Assembly (NCBI RefSeq): GCF_030159995.1
Contig: NZ_BSNM01000009.1
Coordinates: forward strand, 62,001-126,000
Direction: 5' to 3'
Origin: Litoribrevibacter albus
GTDB taxonomy: Bacteria; Pseudomonadota; Gammaproteobacteria; Pseudomonadales; Litoribrevibacteraceae
DNA: 64,000 bases
How positions within the stretch are numbered: the stretch's first letter is position 1; each line of letters begins with the position of its first letter. The position numbers were made by a program, and so were the translations under genes. This document shows, one piece after another, positions 37,640-45,460 of the stretch. The notes below the pieces were generated by a model. The model saw only the letters and a list, made by a program, of their open reading frames with translations. It did not search any database and was not told the origin of the DNA.

Positions 37640-38266
37640 ATGAAACTACTGAACATGATGCGTAACACCCTTGTTGCTACAGCCCTTACTCTTGTATCTT
37701 TTGCAGGCTTTGCAGACGGCGAACCCAAAGTAGTGCTGGAGACTAACAAAGGCGACATCACGATCGAATTATTCCCTAATGAAGCACCCAAAACAGTCGA
37801 GAACTTTCTGAACTATGTGAACGACGGTTTTTACAATGGTGTTATCTTCCACCGCGTAATCCCTAATTTCATGATTCAAACAGGTGGATTTACAACAGCA
37901 AAAGTTCGCAAAGCAACCAGTACTCCCATTGAAAACGAAGCCACCAATGGATTGAGCAATTCACGCGGCACTGTGGCAATGGCAAGAACCAGAGCGATAA
38001 ACAGTGCTACATCGCAGTTTTATATAAACCTTGTAGATAACCTTCATTTAAATCATCAAGGAAAAACACAAGAAACCTATGGGTACACTGTTTTTGGAAA
38101 AATAACAAACGACAGTTTCACTATCATTGATGAAATATCCAAAGTACAAACAACTCGCTACCAAGAACACAAATTCATGCCTGTATCAGACGTCATCATT
38201 AAGCGCGCCTACGAAGTAAAAGAAGAAACAGCAACCGTTGATGCATCGACTGCAGCTGAATCTTAG
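37640..38266 (+). CDS. ppiA: Periplasmic cyclophilin-type peptidyl-prolyl isomerase
   Basis: The 208-residue protein has a signal peptide (TLVATALTLVSFAGFADG) and a cyclophilin domain: VVLETNKGDITIELFPNEAPKTVENF, FYNGVIFHRVIPNFMIQTGGF (active-site Arg and Phe), SQFYINLVDN, and YTVFGKI. It should speed folding of secreted proteins in the periplasm. A short non-conserved tail follows. The ATG at 37640 yields the signal peptide; the frame is open 16 codons further upstream. Confidence 0.93.
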   Translation: MKLLNMMRNTLVATALTLVSFAGFADGEPKVVLETNKGDITIELFPNEAPKTVENFLNYVNDGFYNGVIFHRVIPNFMIQTGGFTTAKVRKATSTPIENEATNGLSNSRGTVAMARTRAINSATSQFYINLVDNLHLNHQGKTQETYGYTVFGKITNDSFTIIDEISKVQTTRYQEHKFMPVSDVIIKRAYEVKEETATVDASTAAES

Positions 38267-38285
38267 TATCCAAGTCTTAGTAGTA

Positions 38286-38322
38286 GACATAAACGGGGTA
38301 AGTGCTCTACCTCGTTTATGTC
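38286..38322 (+). terminator. Long stem-loop after ppiA
   Basis: GACATAAACGGGGTA pairs with TACCTCGTTTATGTC (one G-T pair) over a 7-base loop. There is no T tract, so it may be a poor terminator, a processing site or an mRNA-stabilising hairpin. Confidence 0.4.
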
Positions 38323-38443
38323 ACTAAGCAATTCCCTGAGCTAACTCATTTCCTTTCCAATACGTCAGACTTATAATCGCCTTCCTTGAGCCAGCATCTG
38401 ACCACTCAACGCTTTAAACACATCCTCTACAAAGACTCTACTC

Positions 38444-40492
38444 ATGAAACATGCCGATCTTATTTGGGACGAAACCGGAACGCCCTGTTCTTCACAATTT
38501 GATGACGTCTACTTCTCCAAAGTTGGAGGACTGGACGAAACCAGGCATGTATTCCTGGCACATAACCAACTGCCAGAGCGTTTTCAGGCACTGTCGAAGC
38601 AGGACGAACGCAAAACATTTGTGGTCGCTGAAACAGGGTTTGGAACCGGGCTTAACTTTCTGGCGTGTTGCCAACTGTGGGATGAGCATATGGCCAATTC
38701 CAATCATGAACTTGTCTTTGTCAGCACAGAGATGTATCCGCTAACACATGAGGATTTGCAGAAAGCGCTCTCTGTTTGGCCTGAACTTGAGAAATGGTCA
38801 ACACCACTGATGAATTCCTATCCAAAGGTCTGCACAGGGTTACAAACGTTACGGATTTCCGGCAAAATTCGGCTCATTCTTGCCTTTGGTGATGCCGCTG
38901 AATCTTTTTCAAAATTGAACGCTTCTATCGACGCCTGGTTTCTTGACGGTTTTGCGCCATCCAAAAACCCGGAAATGTGGTCTGACCGGTTATTCCAACA
39001 GATCCAACGGTTAAGCCATCAGAAGACCAGTTTTGCGACCTTTACCGCTGCCCGAGTGGTTAAAGATTTACTCACCAATCATGGATTTGAGTTCAAGAAA
39101 GCCAAAGGCTTCGGTAGAAAGCGGGACATGATCCACGGCCATTTCGTTCAAGCCAATGCCCCTCATAACTCCAACGCCAACACAGAGGTTTGGTATCAGA
39201 CACCGATTCTGAGCCACCCCAATAAAACAGCCATTGTCGTTGGCGCTGGCTTAGCAGGAGCACACACTGCCAATGGACTCGCCAACCGAGGCTGGCAAGT
39301 GACCGTACTAGAGCAAGGTGAATGTGTCGCCAGTGGCGCTTCAGGCAACTATCAAGGTGTGCTGTACACCAAGCCTTCGGTACAAGAGACGAAAGAAGAC
39401 TCGTTCTACCTGGCTTCGTTTCAATACGCCGTACAGCATTATCAAGCGCATTTTTCCGAGAGCGAGATATGGCAGCAAGCCGGTTTGATTCAACTGGCTC
39501 AATCCGAAAAAGAGGCGCTCAAATTAACTCGAGTGAATGAAAAGTATCTGGGGACAAGCTTCAATCAAAAGCTTTCGCCAGAACAAGCAACACAAAAGGC
39601 AGGCGTTGATTTAAACACAAACTTCGATGCTCTGTTCTACCCGGACTCTGGCTGGGTAAATCCGGCAGAAGCCTGTCGTGCATTGTTGAATCACTCTAAT
39701 ATTCAGGTCATCTGCAACACCAAGGCTTCATCTGTTGAACGAACGAACAGCATCTGGAATGTCACCCTTGAAACAGCGTCGTTTTCGAATGAATCATCAA
39801 AAGACGCTAGATCATCAGAAGACACTATATCATCAAAAAACAAAGTGTTATCAGCGGACATAGTGGTCCTCTGCTCCGCCTGGGAAGCGAATCAGTTTGA
39901 GCAGATGAAACACCTGCCATTAACACCGATCCGAGGACAAGTGAGTCAGGTTGATCTTGCAACAACATCCGCTGAGGCACCAAATACTGTAATTTGTGCA
40001 GATTCTTACGTGACGCCAAGCGACAACAACAAGTTAAACTTTGGTGCCACCTTTGACCTTAAAGACAGCGACGCCAGCTATCGTAACGAGGACATCAAAA
40101 CCAATGTCTCTAAACTCCAGTCTATTTCAACTGAATTCAAAGTACTGGACGAACTGAATGAAGAACAAATTACAGGCAGAGCCTCGGTACGATGCATTAC
40201 AAGTGATCGGCTTCCTGTAGTGGGCATGATCAACGATCATGATGCGATGCTGGATCAGTATCAACAACTAGCGAAAGACAGAAAGTGGCCCTATCAGGAA
40301 CCTGGCAGCTATCACCCTGGCCTATACGCAAACTTAGGACATGGATCAAAAGGACTGACTACCATTCCTCTGTGCTCTGAATTACTCTGTGCAATGGTTG
40401 AGAATGATCCACTGCTATTACATCAAGAGTTGATTGACTCATTGAATCCAACGCGATTCACCATCAACGGTTTAATCAAAGGGAAGTTTTAA
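38444..40492 (+). CDS. mnmC: Bifunctional tRNA modification enzyme MnmC
   Basis: The 682-residue protein makes 5-methylaminomethyl-2-thiouridine in tRNA wobble position 34. Residues 1-250 are the SAM methyltransferase (VAETGFGTGLNFLA, DAWFLDGFAPSKNPEMWS). From about residue 262 the FAD oxidase domain begins (AIVVGAGLAGAHTANGLANRGW), with GASGNYQGVLYTKPS and the C-terminal LYANLGHGSKGLTTIPL. Near residues 450-470 there is an unusual in-frame six-residue repeat (SSKDAR/SSEDTI/SSKNKV) from an 18-bp tandem repeat. Overall length is close to E. coli MnmC (668). It stands alone and ends at a shared terminator. Confidence 0.95.
   Translation: MKHADLIWDETGTPCSSQFDDVYFSKVGGLDETRHVFLAHNQLPERFQALSKQDERKTFVVAETGFGTGLNFLACCQLWDEHMANSNHELVFVSTEMYPLTHEDLQKALSVWPELEKWSTPLMNSYPKVCTGLQTLRISGKIRLILAFGDAAESFSKLNASIDAWFLDGFAPSKNPEMWSDRLFQQIQRLSHQKTSFATFTAARVVKDLLTNHGFEFKKAKGFGRKRDMIHGHFVQANAPHNSNANTEVWYQTPILSHPNKTAIVVGAGLAGAHTANGLANRGWQVTVLEQGECVASGASGNYQGVLYTKPSVQETKEDSFYLASFQYAVQHYQAHFSESEIWQQAGLIQLAQSEKEALKLTRVNEKYLGTSFNQKLSPEQATQKAGVDLNTNFDALFYPDSGWVNPAEACRALLNHSNIQVICNTKASSVERTNSIWNVTLETASFSNESSKDARSSEDTISSKNKVLSADIVVLCSAWEANQFEQMKHLPLTPIRGQVSQVDLATTSAEAPNTVICADSYVTPSDNNKLNFGATFDLKDSDASYRNEDIKTNVSKLQSISTEFKVLDELNEEQITGRASVRCITSDRLPVVGMINDHDAMLDQYQQLAKDRKWPYQEPGSYHPGLYANLGHGSKGLTTIPLCSELLCAMVENDPLLLHQELIDSLNPTRFTINGLIKGKF
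39794..39847. repeat. In-frame 18-bp tandem repeat in mnmC
   Basis: Three tandem copies (TCATCAAAAGACGCTAGA, TCATCAGAAGACACTATA, TCATCAAAAAACAAAGTG) add a polar loop to the FAD domain of MnmC. The repeat keeps the reading frame. Confidence 0.7.
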
Positions 40493-40551
40493 TCACTACA
40501 AGCTTTGTTCTTAGCAACGAGTGAACCCCCACTTTCCGCCCTACCAAATAC

Positions 40552-40586
40552 AAAAGAACCTGCACAATTGGCAGGTTCTTTTATTT
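40552..40586. terminator. Bidirectional terminator between mnmC and yciH
   Basis: AAAAGAACCTGC pairs perfectly with GCAGGTTCTTTT over a 7-base loop; A-rich and T-rich flanks suit both directions. Confidence 0.88.
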
Positions 40587-40632
40587 GAGTAGCTAAGCAA
40601 GATATTGGCGATAACAACCTAATGCCAAGTCA

Positions 40633-40992
40633 CTAACCCCCGGCTTTTTTAACCTGAAAACCTTTTGCTTTGAGAAGCTCTACGAGAAGATCTCGTTGAT
40701 CACCTTGAATCTCAATAACACGATCTTTAAGTGCGCCACCCGTTCCACATTTTTGTTTGAGCTCTTTGGCTAACGTTTTCAGCTCATCTTTGGTCACCGG
40801 AACCCCAGTAACCAAGGTTACACCTTTGCCTTTACGACCTTTGGTTTCACGACTGACTCGAACAATGCCATCACCCTCAGGAATACCCTCATCCTTACCA
40901 CAGCTGCATTGATCTACAGGGTTTCCACACTCAGGGCACGCTCGCCCGAATTCAGTAGAAAACACAAGTTTTGAGTTCTTTTGCCGTGCCAT
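40633..40992 (-). CDS. yciH: SUI1/eIF1-like translation factor YciH
   Basis: The 119-residue protein has a SUI1 domain (VTLVTGVPVTKDELKTLAKELKQKCGTGGALKDRVIEIQGDQRD), with the GTGG turn typical of eIF1 and YciH. An N-terminal extension has CPECG and CSCG cysteines that may bind zinc. YciH in E. coli affects start-site fidelity and stress translation. It begins by a TAATG overlap with the end of the mscS gene, so it is translated with it. Confidence 0.93.
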   Translation of the reverse strand: MARQKNSKLVFSTEFGRACPECGNPVDQCSCGKDEGIPEGDGIVRVSRETKGRKGKGVTLVTGVPVTKDELKTLAKELKQKCGTGGALKDRVIEIQGDQRDLLVELLKAKGFQVKKAGG

Positions 40993-42071
40993 TAAGACGC
41001 CTCTTTTGATTTCGATTTCATCAAATCAATCGCTTGCTGTGTACGATTGATTTCTAACTTTATGGTATTGAGCTGATTATCCAGTTTTTCGATGGCTTCC
41101 GCATCGATTAATTTGGTTTTTATCTCTTCCAGCGTATCAATCTGATTCCTGCATTCCTGACGATGTTTACGAAGGCGCTCTAACTCTGTCACGCCTTCTG
41201 CTTTATCAAACATCAAGCTTTCAGGAGTCGCTGCCAGATCATCTTTCGATTCAGATCGACTCTGACCTTTTGGCATCACTTTCTGTTTAGGATCTAACGG
41301 CCGCTGATTCATAAAGCCAGGCGATACAATTTCAATGCCTTCACCATGAAGAATCGAAACCACATTTTTTCGCAACAAGGAACGTACCGTCACCAACTGA
41401 CCAACATCCGTTAAGAAGCCTGCAACCTTATAGCTAATGGAGAAGTCCCCCAAGTTGGTAATCAGCACAAACGGATCAGTAAGCCCTGTCTCAATCGCGG
41501 CTTTTTGAAGGAGAGGTTCAACTTTAGAGGTGGCCACGTCATAGCCCAACGACAACTCGACCGTGATAATGGTGCCGGAGCTGTGCACCACAGTGACAGG
41601 ATTTGAGATTAAATACAGATTAGGAAAAGTCGTTAAATCACGATCTTCCGTCTGAATTTCAGTATGGAATAATCCACGCTCAGTTACCCGTCCAAAGCTG
41701 CCATTGATGCGAATGAAGTCTCCCGGTTTATAACTGTTGATGAGCCTCAACAATAAACCTGACATGGCATTCGCAACAAAGGTGGTGGAAGACAAGGCAA
41801 TCACACCGGTGAAGACCACACCCAGCAAACTCAACACCTGACCCCGTGTGGAATCTGACATTGGCAGCAATAAAACAATGGTCAAAAGACCGCAGATACT
41901 CAGTAACAACATCAGTAACTGTCTGGGAAGCTTTGCTTCCGCACCGAGTCTGAGTCGCCGTCCTAAGAAAAACCAATTGGCCAATGACAAGATCAGAAAA
42001 ACAACCGCCACACTCACCAAAACTGGTAAGAATTCTCTGGCTGCGTCTATGAAGTTGGTAAAAACATCCAT
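40992..42071 (-). CDS. MscS-family mechanosensitive channel
   Basis: The 359-residue protein has three membrane helices (residues 12-35, 50-75 and 80-110), the last being the pore helix (VLSLLGVVFTGVIALSSTTFVANAMSGL split by a Gly/Ala pattern). The beta domain follows (KPGDFIRINGSFGRVTERGLFHTEIQTEDRD, FPNLYLISNPV). A cytoplasmic extension with a coiled coil (EIKTKLIDAEAIEKLDNQLN) is not in E. coli MscS. The channel should relieve osmotic pressure. I use the ATG at 42071, with GGAG at ideal spacing; the frame is open 16 codons upstream. Confidence 0.88.
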   Translation of the reverse strand: MDVFTNFIDAAREFLPVLVSVAVVFLILSLANWFFLGRRLRLGAEAKLPRQLLMLLLSICGLLTIVLLLPMSDSTRGQVLSLLGVVFTGVIALSSTTFVANAMSGLLLRLINSYKPGDFIRINGSFGRVTERGLFHTEIQTEDRDLTTFPNLYLISNPVTVVHSSGTIITVELSLGYDVATSKVEPLLQKAAIETGLTDPFVLITNLGDFSISYKVAGFLTDVGQLVTVRSLLRKNVVSILHGEGIEIVSPGFMNQRPLDPKQKVMPKGQSRSESKDDLAATPESLMFDKAEGVTELERLRKHRQECRNQIDTLEEIKTKLIDAEAIEKLDNQLNTIKLEINRTQQAIDLMKSKSKEAS

Positions 42072-42185
42072 GTTGACTCCAAAAAAGTAAAACTGACAGT
42101 TTGAATAGACAAACCCCACCCGTTACTTGCTATAACAACGTCACCTGCAAAAAAGACGGTCTATTCAGTTCAGATCAGCTGACAC

Positions 42186-42245
42186 ATTCATTTAACAATC
42201 ATGCATTTAACACATATTCGTTTAAAGCATACTCGTTTAACGAAT
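42186..42245. repeat. Four-copy 15-bp tandem repeat upstream of the mscS gene
   Basis: The copies are ATTCATTTAACAATC, ATGCATTTAACACAT, ATTCGTTTAAAGCAT and ACTCGTTTAACGAAT. The TTTAA core recurs exactly every 15 bases. The array fills the end of the gap between ybaK and the mscS-yciH pair. Confidence 0.7.
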
Positions 42246-42250
42246 ATTAG

Positions 42251-42715
42251 CTAAGCGCAAACATCTGCAAAAATTGCCCCTGTCAGTTGGGCTAAATCAC
42301 TCGATGCCAACTCAATCTCCAACCCTCGCCGCCCGGCACTAACAAAGATCGTTTGCAAGTGCTGAGCCGAAGAGTCAATGACCATCTTCAAACGCTTCTT
42401 TTGTCCTAAAGGGCTAATACCACCAACCACATAACCGGTAGCACGCTCAGCGTCTTCCACCTTCGCCATCACCGCTTTTTTAGCTTTAAACGAGGCTGCA
42501 CAGCTTTTTAAATTTAGTTGGTGACTAACTGGCAGTACAGCCACCACTAATTGCTTGTCCACCTCTGCCAGTAACGTTTTGAACACCAGTGACGGATCAA
42601 TATTTAACTTTTCAGCCGCTTCCAAACCATAGGATTCGGCATTGGCGTCGTGCTCGTATTGATGGACCTGAAATGATATTTTGGCTTTTTTCGCCACATT
42701 AATCGCTGGAGTCAT
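42251..42715 (-). CDS. ybaK: Cys-tRNA(Pro) deacylase YbaK
   Basis: The 154-residue protein is a YbaK/EbsC editing domain, which hydrolyses Cys-tRNA(Pro) mischarged by ProRS. The N-terminus MTPAINVAKKAKISFQVHQYEHD is nearly family-standard. FKTLLAEVDKQLVVAVLPV contains the conserved Lys, and GYVVGGISPLGQKK is the hallmark loop. The ATG at 42715 gives the normal length (E. coli 159); the frame is open 21 codons upstream. Confidence 0.95.
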   Translation of the reverse strand: MTPAINVAKKAKISFQVHQYEHDANAESYGLEAAEKLNIDPSLVFKTLLAEVDKQLVVAVLPVSHQLNLKSCAASFKAKKAVMAKVEDAERATGYVVGGISPLGQKKRLKMVIDSSAQHLQTIFVSAGRRGLEIELASSDLAQLTGAIFADVCA

Positions 42716-42872
42716 CGCTTTCCCTGTAGTAGCGAGAATGAATAAAAGAAACGCATTATATGGAACTCTCCCGACCATCTAAAGCGGATCTCAGGAGTTC
42801 TGTTCCCATACAATCAATAAGCCCTGTACAATGCCGTATTTCTCAGGACAGAATTTCTCAGGAGCAGATTCT

Positions 42873-43115
42873 ATGATTGAACTTCCACTTACAAATGGCA
42901 GCCATAAAGTAGAACCGGGCTTATACCAGCACTATAAAGGCCCACAATACCGCGTGTTTGGTACCGCTCAACACAGTGAAACAGAAGAATGGCTGGTTGT
43001 ATACCAAGCGCTTTATGGTGAGCAAGGGTTTTGGGTTCGACCATTAGATATGTTTACCGAAACCATCACCATTAACGGCGAAACGAAACCACGCTTCCAG
43101 AAAATCGGTGATTAA
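42873..43115 (+). CDS. DUF1653 family protein
   Basis: The 80-residue protein has the DUF1653 pattern GLYQHYKGPQYRVFGTAQHSETEEWLVVYQALYGEQGFWVRPLDMFTETI, broken here only by naming: the Y-x-H-YKG opening, ETxE-xxVVYQALYG centre and WVRPxxMF end. The function of this family is unknown. AGGAG precedes the ATG at 42873; the frame is open 14 codons further upstream. It is divergent from ybaK. Confidence 0.9.
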   Translation: MIELPLTNGSHKVEPGLYQHYKGPQYRVFGTAQHSETEEWLVVYQALYGEQGFWVRPLDMFTETITINGETKPRFQKIGD

Positions 43116-43437
43116 TTTATCCCACCAATGATATCTGTCCTTCTTTCCTCGCTTATCTTACGTATTACTCATAGAGGCACTACTCTCCCGCGACTAGTCT
43201 GTATGAAATAAATCGGTCTAGCCTTATAGATGCTACTCATCAAGACAGCGACCTTAAAGCCTGTCTTTATGAGTCTTCTTTTGTTCTTTCACGCCTCTAC
43301 TCCATACAACACTCATACAACCCTAAGAACCGTAATGAAATACCTAACTAAAGTTGGGATTACCTCTTTGCTTTTGTTTTGATAAATTGTCGGACAATCC
43401 AACATTAAGATCAAAGAATGATCCATAGGAGGAAAAC
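43116..43437. promoter_or_regulatory. alkB: alkB upstream region
   Basis: This 322-base gap has a possible -35 (TTGATA, 43379-43384), a perfect palindrome ATTGTC-G-GACAAT (43386-43398) just after it, and an AT-rich stretch CATTAA at -10 spacing. A 7-base inverted repeat AAGACAG/CTGTCTT lies near 43240-43270. No coding frame is seen. Confidence 0.45.
43386..43398. promoter_or_regulatory. Candidate alkB operator
   Basis: ATTGTCGGACAAT is a perfect inverted repeat around one central G. Its place between the possible -35 and -10 elements of alkB is typical for a repressor site. The regulator is unknown; no TetR- or GntR-type gene is adjacent. Confidence 0.45.
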
Positions 43438-44655
43438 ATGTCAGAAATGAATACCGCAAGCTCGTTGAGTTCAGCTAAAGACAACAGTCCCAAAGACAAC
43501 AGTCACTGGGCAACCGCGAAGAAATATTGGTACTTAGTAACCTTCATTGCACCAGCAGCACTGTTAGCTACCGCCCTGCTGGCCGCAATCACCGGCCAAG
43601 GAGGCTGGCTATGGGGCTTCACTGCCATCTTCTTTGTCATCATTCCTATCGTCGATACGATAGTGGGTGAAGATCCTTACAACCCCTCTAAGGAAGAAGA
43701 AGTCGAGTTAAGTAGCAACGATAATTACTACAAGAACATCCTGTATCTGGCGACGGCCACTCAATGGGCGGGCCTTATCACGATGACTTATGTGGTAACT
43801 CAATACAGTTGGGCCTGGTACGACATCCTAGGTGCGGTACTCAGTGTCGGAGCTTTGCATGCCATCGGCCTAACCATCAGCCACGAACTTGGCCACAAGG
43901 TCAGAGACAAACATCAGACTCTGGCTGCCAAGATCTGCTCGGCTTGCAGTGGCTATGCTCATTTCAATATTGAACATAACAAAGGTCATCACAAACACGT
44001 TGCGACCCCGGAAGACCCGGCTTCTTCCCGCATGGGGGAATCCCTCTATAAGTTTGCACTTCGTGAGCTTCCGGGAGCAGCACATCGCGGCTGGAAACTG
44101 GAGGCCGACCGATTAAAGCGCCTGAACAAGTCGTTCTTCTCAAAAGACAATGAGCTGTTACAAACACTGGCGATTACCTTCGTGGCCTATGGCCTGATGA
44201 CAGCTGCTTTCGGCTGGATGGCTCTGCCTTTCTTACTACTGACAGCAGCTTATGGTTGGTTCCAGCTCACCATGGCAAACTACATCGAGCACTACGGCTT
44301 ACTTCGCCAGAAAAGCGAAGACGGTCGATATGAGCGCTGCCAACCTAAACATTCATGGAATAACAATTTCAAAGCCACCAACCTGATTACACTGCACTTA
44401 CAACGTCACTCAGACCATCATGCACATCCAACCCGTGCGTATCAGATTCTAAGAGATTATCCAGAAGCGCCTCAGTTGCCACATGGTTATCCGGCAATGA
44501 TGGCTCTGGCGATGGTACCACCACTATGGAGACTGGTTATGGATCACCGTGTCGTTAAGTGGGCGAATGGAAATATGTCTCTGGTGAATATGGATCCAGC
44601 CTCTAAAAACAAACTGTTCAACAAATACCATAATCCGCAGGTCGCCACGTCCTGA
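43438..44655 (+). CDS. alkB: Alkane 1-monooxygenase
   Basis: The 405-residue integral membrane diiron enzyme adds oxygen to the terminal carbon of medium-chain n-alkanes. Histidine motifs match AlkB: HELGHK at residue 149, HNKGHH at 180, and RHSDHHAHP at 323. The NYIEHYGLLR signature (residue 280) and the LQRHSDHHAHP box separate AlkB from fatty-acid desaturases. About six membrane helices are visible (residues 30-80, 95-150 and 235-285). GGAGGA precedes the ATG. Electrons come from rubredoxin, two genes for which follow 100 bases and 330 bases downstream; no rubredoxin reductase is in the window. Confidence 0.97.
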   Translation: MSEMNTASSLSSAKDNSPKDNSHWATAKKYWYLVTFIAPAALLATALLAAITGQGGWLWGFTAIFFVIIPIVDTIVGEDPYNPSKEEEVELSSNDNYYKNILYLATATQWAGLITMTYVVTQYSWAWYDILGAVLSVGALHAIGLTISHELGHKVRDKHQTLAAKICSACSGYAHFNIEHNKGHHKHVATPEDPASSRMGESLYKFALRELPGAAHRGWKLEADRLKRLNKSFFSKDNELLQTLAITFVAYGLMTAAFGWMALPFLLLTAAYGWFQLTMANYIEHYGLLRQKSEDGRYERCQPKHSWNNNFKATNLITLHLQRHSDHHAHPTRAYQILRDYPEAPQLPHGYPAMMALAMVPPLWRLVMDHRVVKWANGNMSLVNMDPASKNKLFNKYHNPQVATS

Positions 44656-44707
44656 GAATGAACCCAAGTAAAAACCTTAGGAAGGACCAGCGAGTAACGT
44701 TCATACA

Positions 44708-44748
44708 GAGGTACTCACTATTTAGAGGTACTCACTATTAAGAGGTAG
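44708..44748 (+). repeat. 17-bp tandem repeat upstream of rubredoxin 1
   Basis: AGAGGTACTCACTATT occurs at 44708-44723 and again at 44725-44740. A third, partial copy (AGAGGTA, 44742-44748) ends five bases before the rubredoxin start codon and serves as its ribosome binding site, so the Shine-Dalgarno-like AGAGGT is present three times. Confidence 0.75.
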
Positions 44749-44753
44749 TAATA

Positions 44754-44921
44754 ATGAGCAAGTATCAATGTCCGGATTGTGGCTATGTTTACGATGAAAC
44801 ACAGGGCTGCGAAGAAGAAGGCTACGCGCCAGGCACTGAATGGGAAGACATTCCAGACGACTTCCCTTGCCCGGAATGCTTTGTCAGAGACAAACCCGAC
44901 TTTGTAGAAATCAACGAATAA
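44754..44921 (+). CDS. Rubredoxin, AlkG1-like
   Basis: The 55-residue protein is a one-iron rubredoxin with motifs CPDCGYVYDE and CPECFVRDK. The VRDKPDF ending resembles the first domain of Pseudomonas putida AlkG and other AlkG1-type rubredoxins, which have not been able to pass electrons to AlkB in published complementation work. It is preceded by a tandem repeat that multiplies an AGAGGT site, and lies 98 bases after alkB in the same direction. It is too short for many gene finders. Confidence 0.93.
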   Translation: MSKYQCPDCGYVYDETQGCEEEGYAPGTEWEDIPDDFPCPECFVRDKPDFVEINE

Positions 44922-44935
44922 TACTGAATTAAACA

Positions 44936-44983
44936 GATTGAATTGTAACTGGATTGAACAGTTACCAGATTGAATAGCGAGAA
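44936..44983 (+). repeat. Three-copy 16-bp repeat between the rubredoxin genes
   Basis: GATTGAA recurs at 44936, 44952 and 44968, exactly 16 bases apart, in copies GATTGAATTGTAACTG, GATTGAACAGTTACCA and GATTGAATAGCGAGAA. GTAACTG and CAGTTAC within it can also form a small hairpin. Confidence 0.6.
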
Positions 44984-44988
44984 AGACG

Positions 44989-45156
44989 ATGGATTATAAA
45001 AAATATCAGTGCCAATGCTGTGATCTTTTCTATGACGAAGCCCTGGGCTGGCCGGATGAAGGCATTCCTCCGGGAACCAGATGGGAAGATGTGCCAGACG
45101 AGTGGACGTGCCCGGATTGCTCGGCATCAAAGGACGACTTTGAATTAATTGCATAA
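44989..45156 (+). CDS. Rubredoxin, AlkG2-like
   Basis: The 55-residue protein has the rubredoxin motifs [16 protein letters not shown] and [12 protein letters not shown]. The ALGW and [11 protein letters not shown] segments match AlkG2-type rubredoxins, the class that does support AlkB. The glycine that usually follows the second cysteine of each CxxC pair is replaced (CQCCD, CPDCS), and an extra cysteine lies in the first pair. GCGAGAAAG upstream is a weak ribosome binding site. A terminator follows at 45212-45234. Confidence 0.92.
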   Translation: MDYKKYQCQCCDLFYDEALGWPDEGIPPGTRWEDVPDEWTCPDCSASKDDFELIA

Positions 45157-45188
45157 CACCTAAGTACTCGACCACCTAAATACGTTTT
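45157..45188. repeat. Two-copy 16-bp repeat after rubredoxin 2
   Basis: CACCTAAGTACTCGAC is followed by CACCTAAATACGTTTT; the first eleven positions differ by one base. It is a weaker array than its neighbours. Confidence 0.4.
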
Positions 45189-45191
45189 CTT

Positions 45192-45205
45192 ATCATCGCG
45201 ATGAT
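45192..45205. promoter_or_regulatory. Perfect 14-bp palindrome after the rubredoxin genes
   Basis: ATCATCG is followed directly by its reverse complement CGATGAT, just before the terminator. It could be an operator or part of the terminating structure. Confidence 0.25.
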
Positions 45206-45211
45206 GAGCTT

Positions 45212-45234
45212 AGCCCCAAATATGGGGCTTTTTT
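45212..45234 (+). terminator. Terminator of the alkB-rubredoxin unit
   Basis: AGCCCCA pairs with TGGGGCT over AATA, followed by five or six T. It marks the likely end of the alkane-oxidation transcript. Confidence 0.85.
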
Positions 45235-45460
45235 CATATTGAGCGATGACAAAATCAAGATTCACCAAGACTTGAACCAAATGAGCTCTCAGAGGATAAG
45301 GCTTAAAAGCAGGTCTGAAGGGAATCGTGGTAATCTCTGAGCAGAAAGCAATGGGACACAGGTCATATACACGATAAGGCGATTGTTTTAATCTCAAAAA
45401 CGTTATATTCAGCTAAGCTTAAAGCTTATACGCTCAACATAATGTTTCAATGGATTGAAC
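45235..45460. other. Upstream region of the HD-GYP gene
   Basis: No supported gene is seen; together with the preceding repeats the gap is 304 bases. TAAGCTT-A-AAGCTTA (45414-45428) is a perfect palindrome 33 bases before the HD-GYP start codon and may be an operator. Confidence 0.35.

Noticed and set aside
42186-42245. CRISPR-like array
   Set aside because: Units of 15 bp repeat directly without spacers, so this is a tandem repeat and not a CRISPR array. The same holds for the other arrays.
45176-45397. Minus-strand frame of 73 residues between the rubredoxin and HD-GYP genes
   Set aside because: It spans a strong plus-strand terminator and a perfect palindrome and lacks a ribosome binding site; treated as non-coding.
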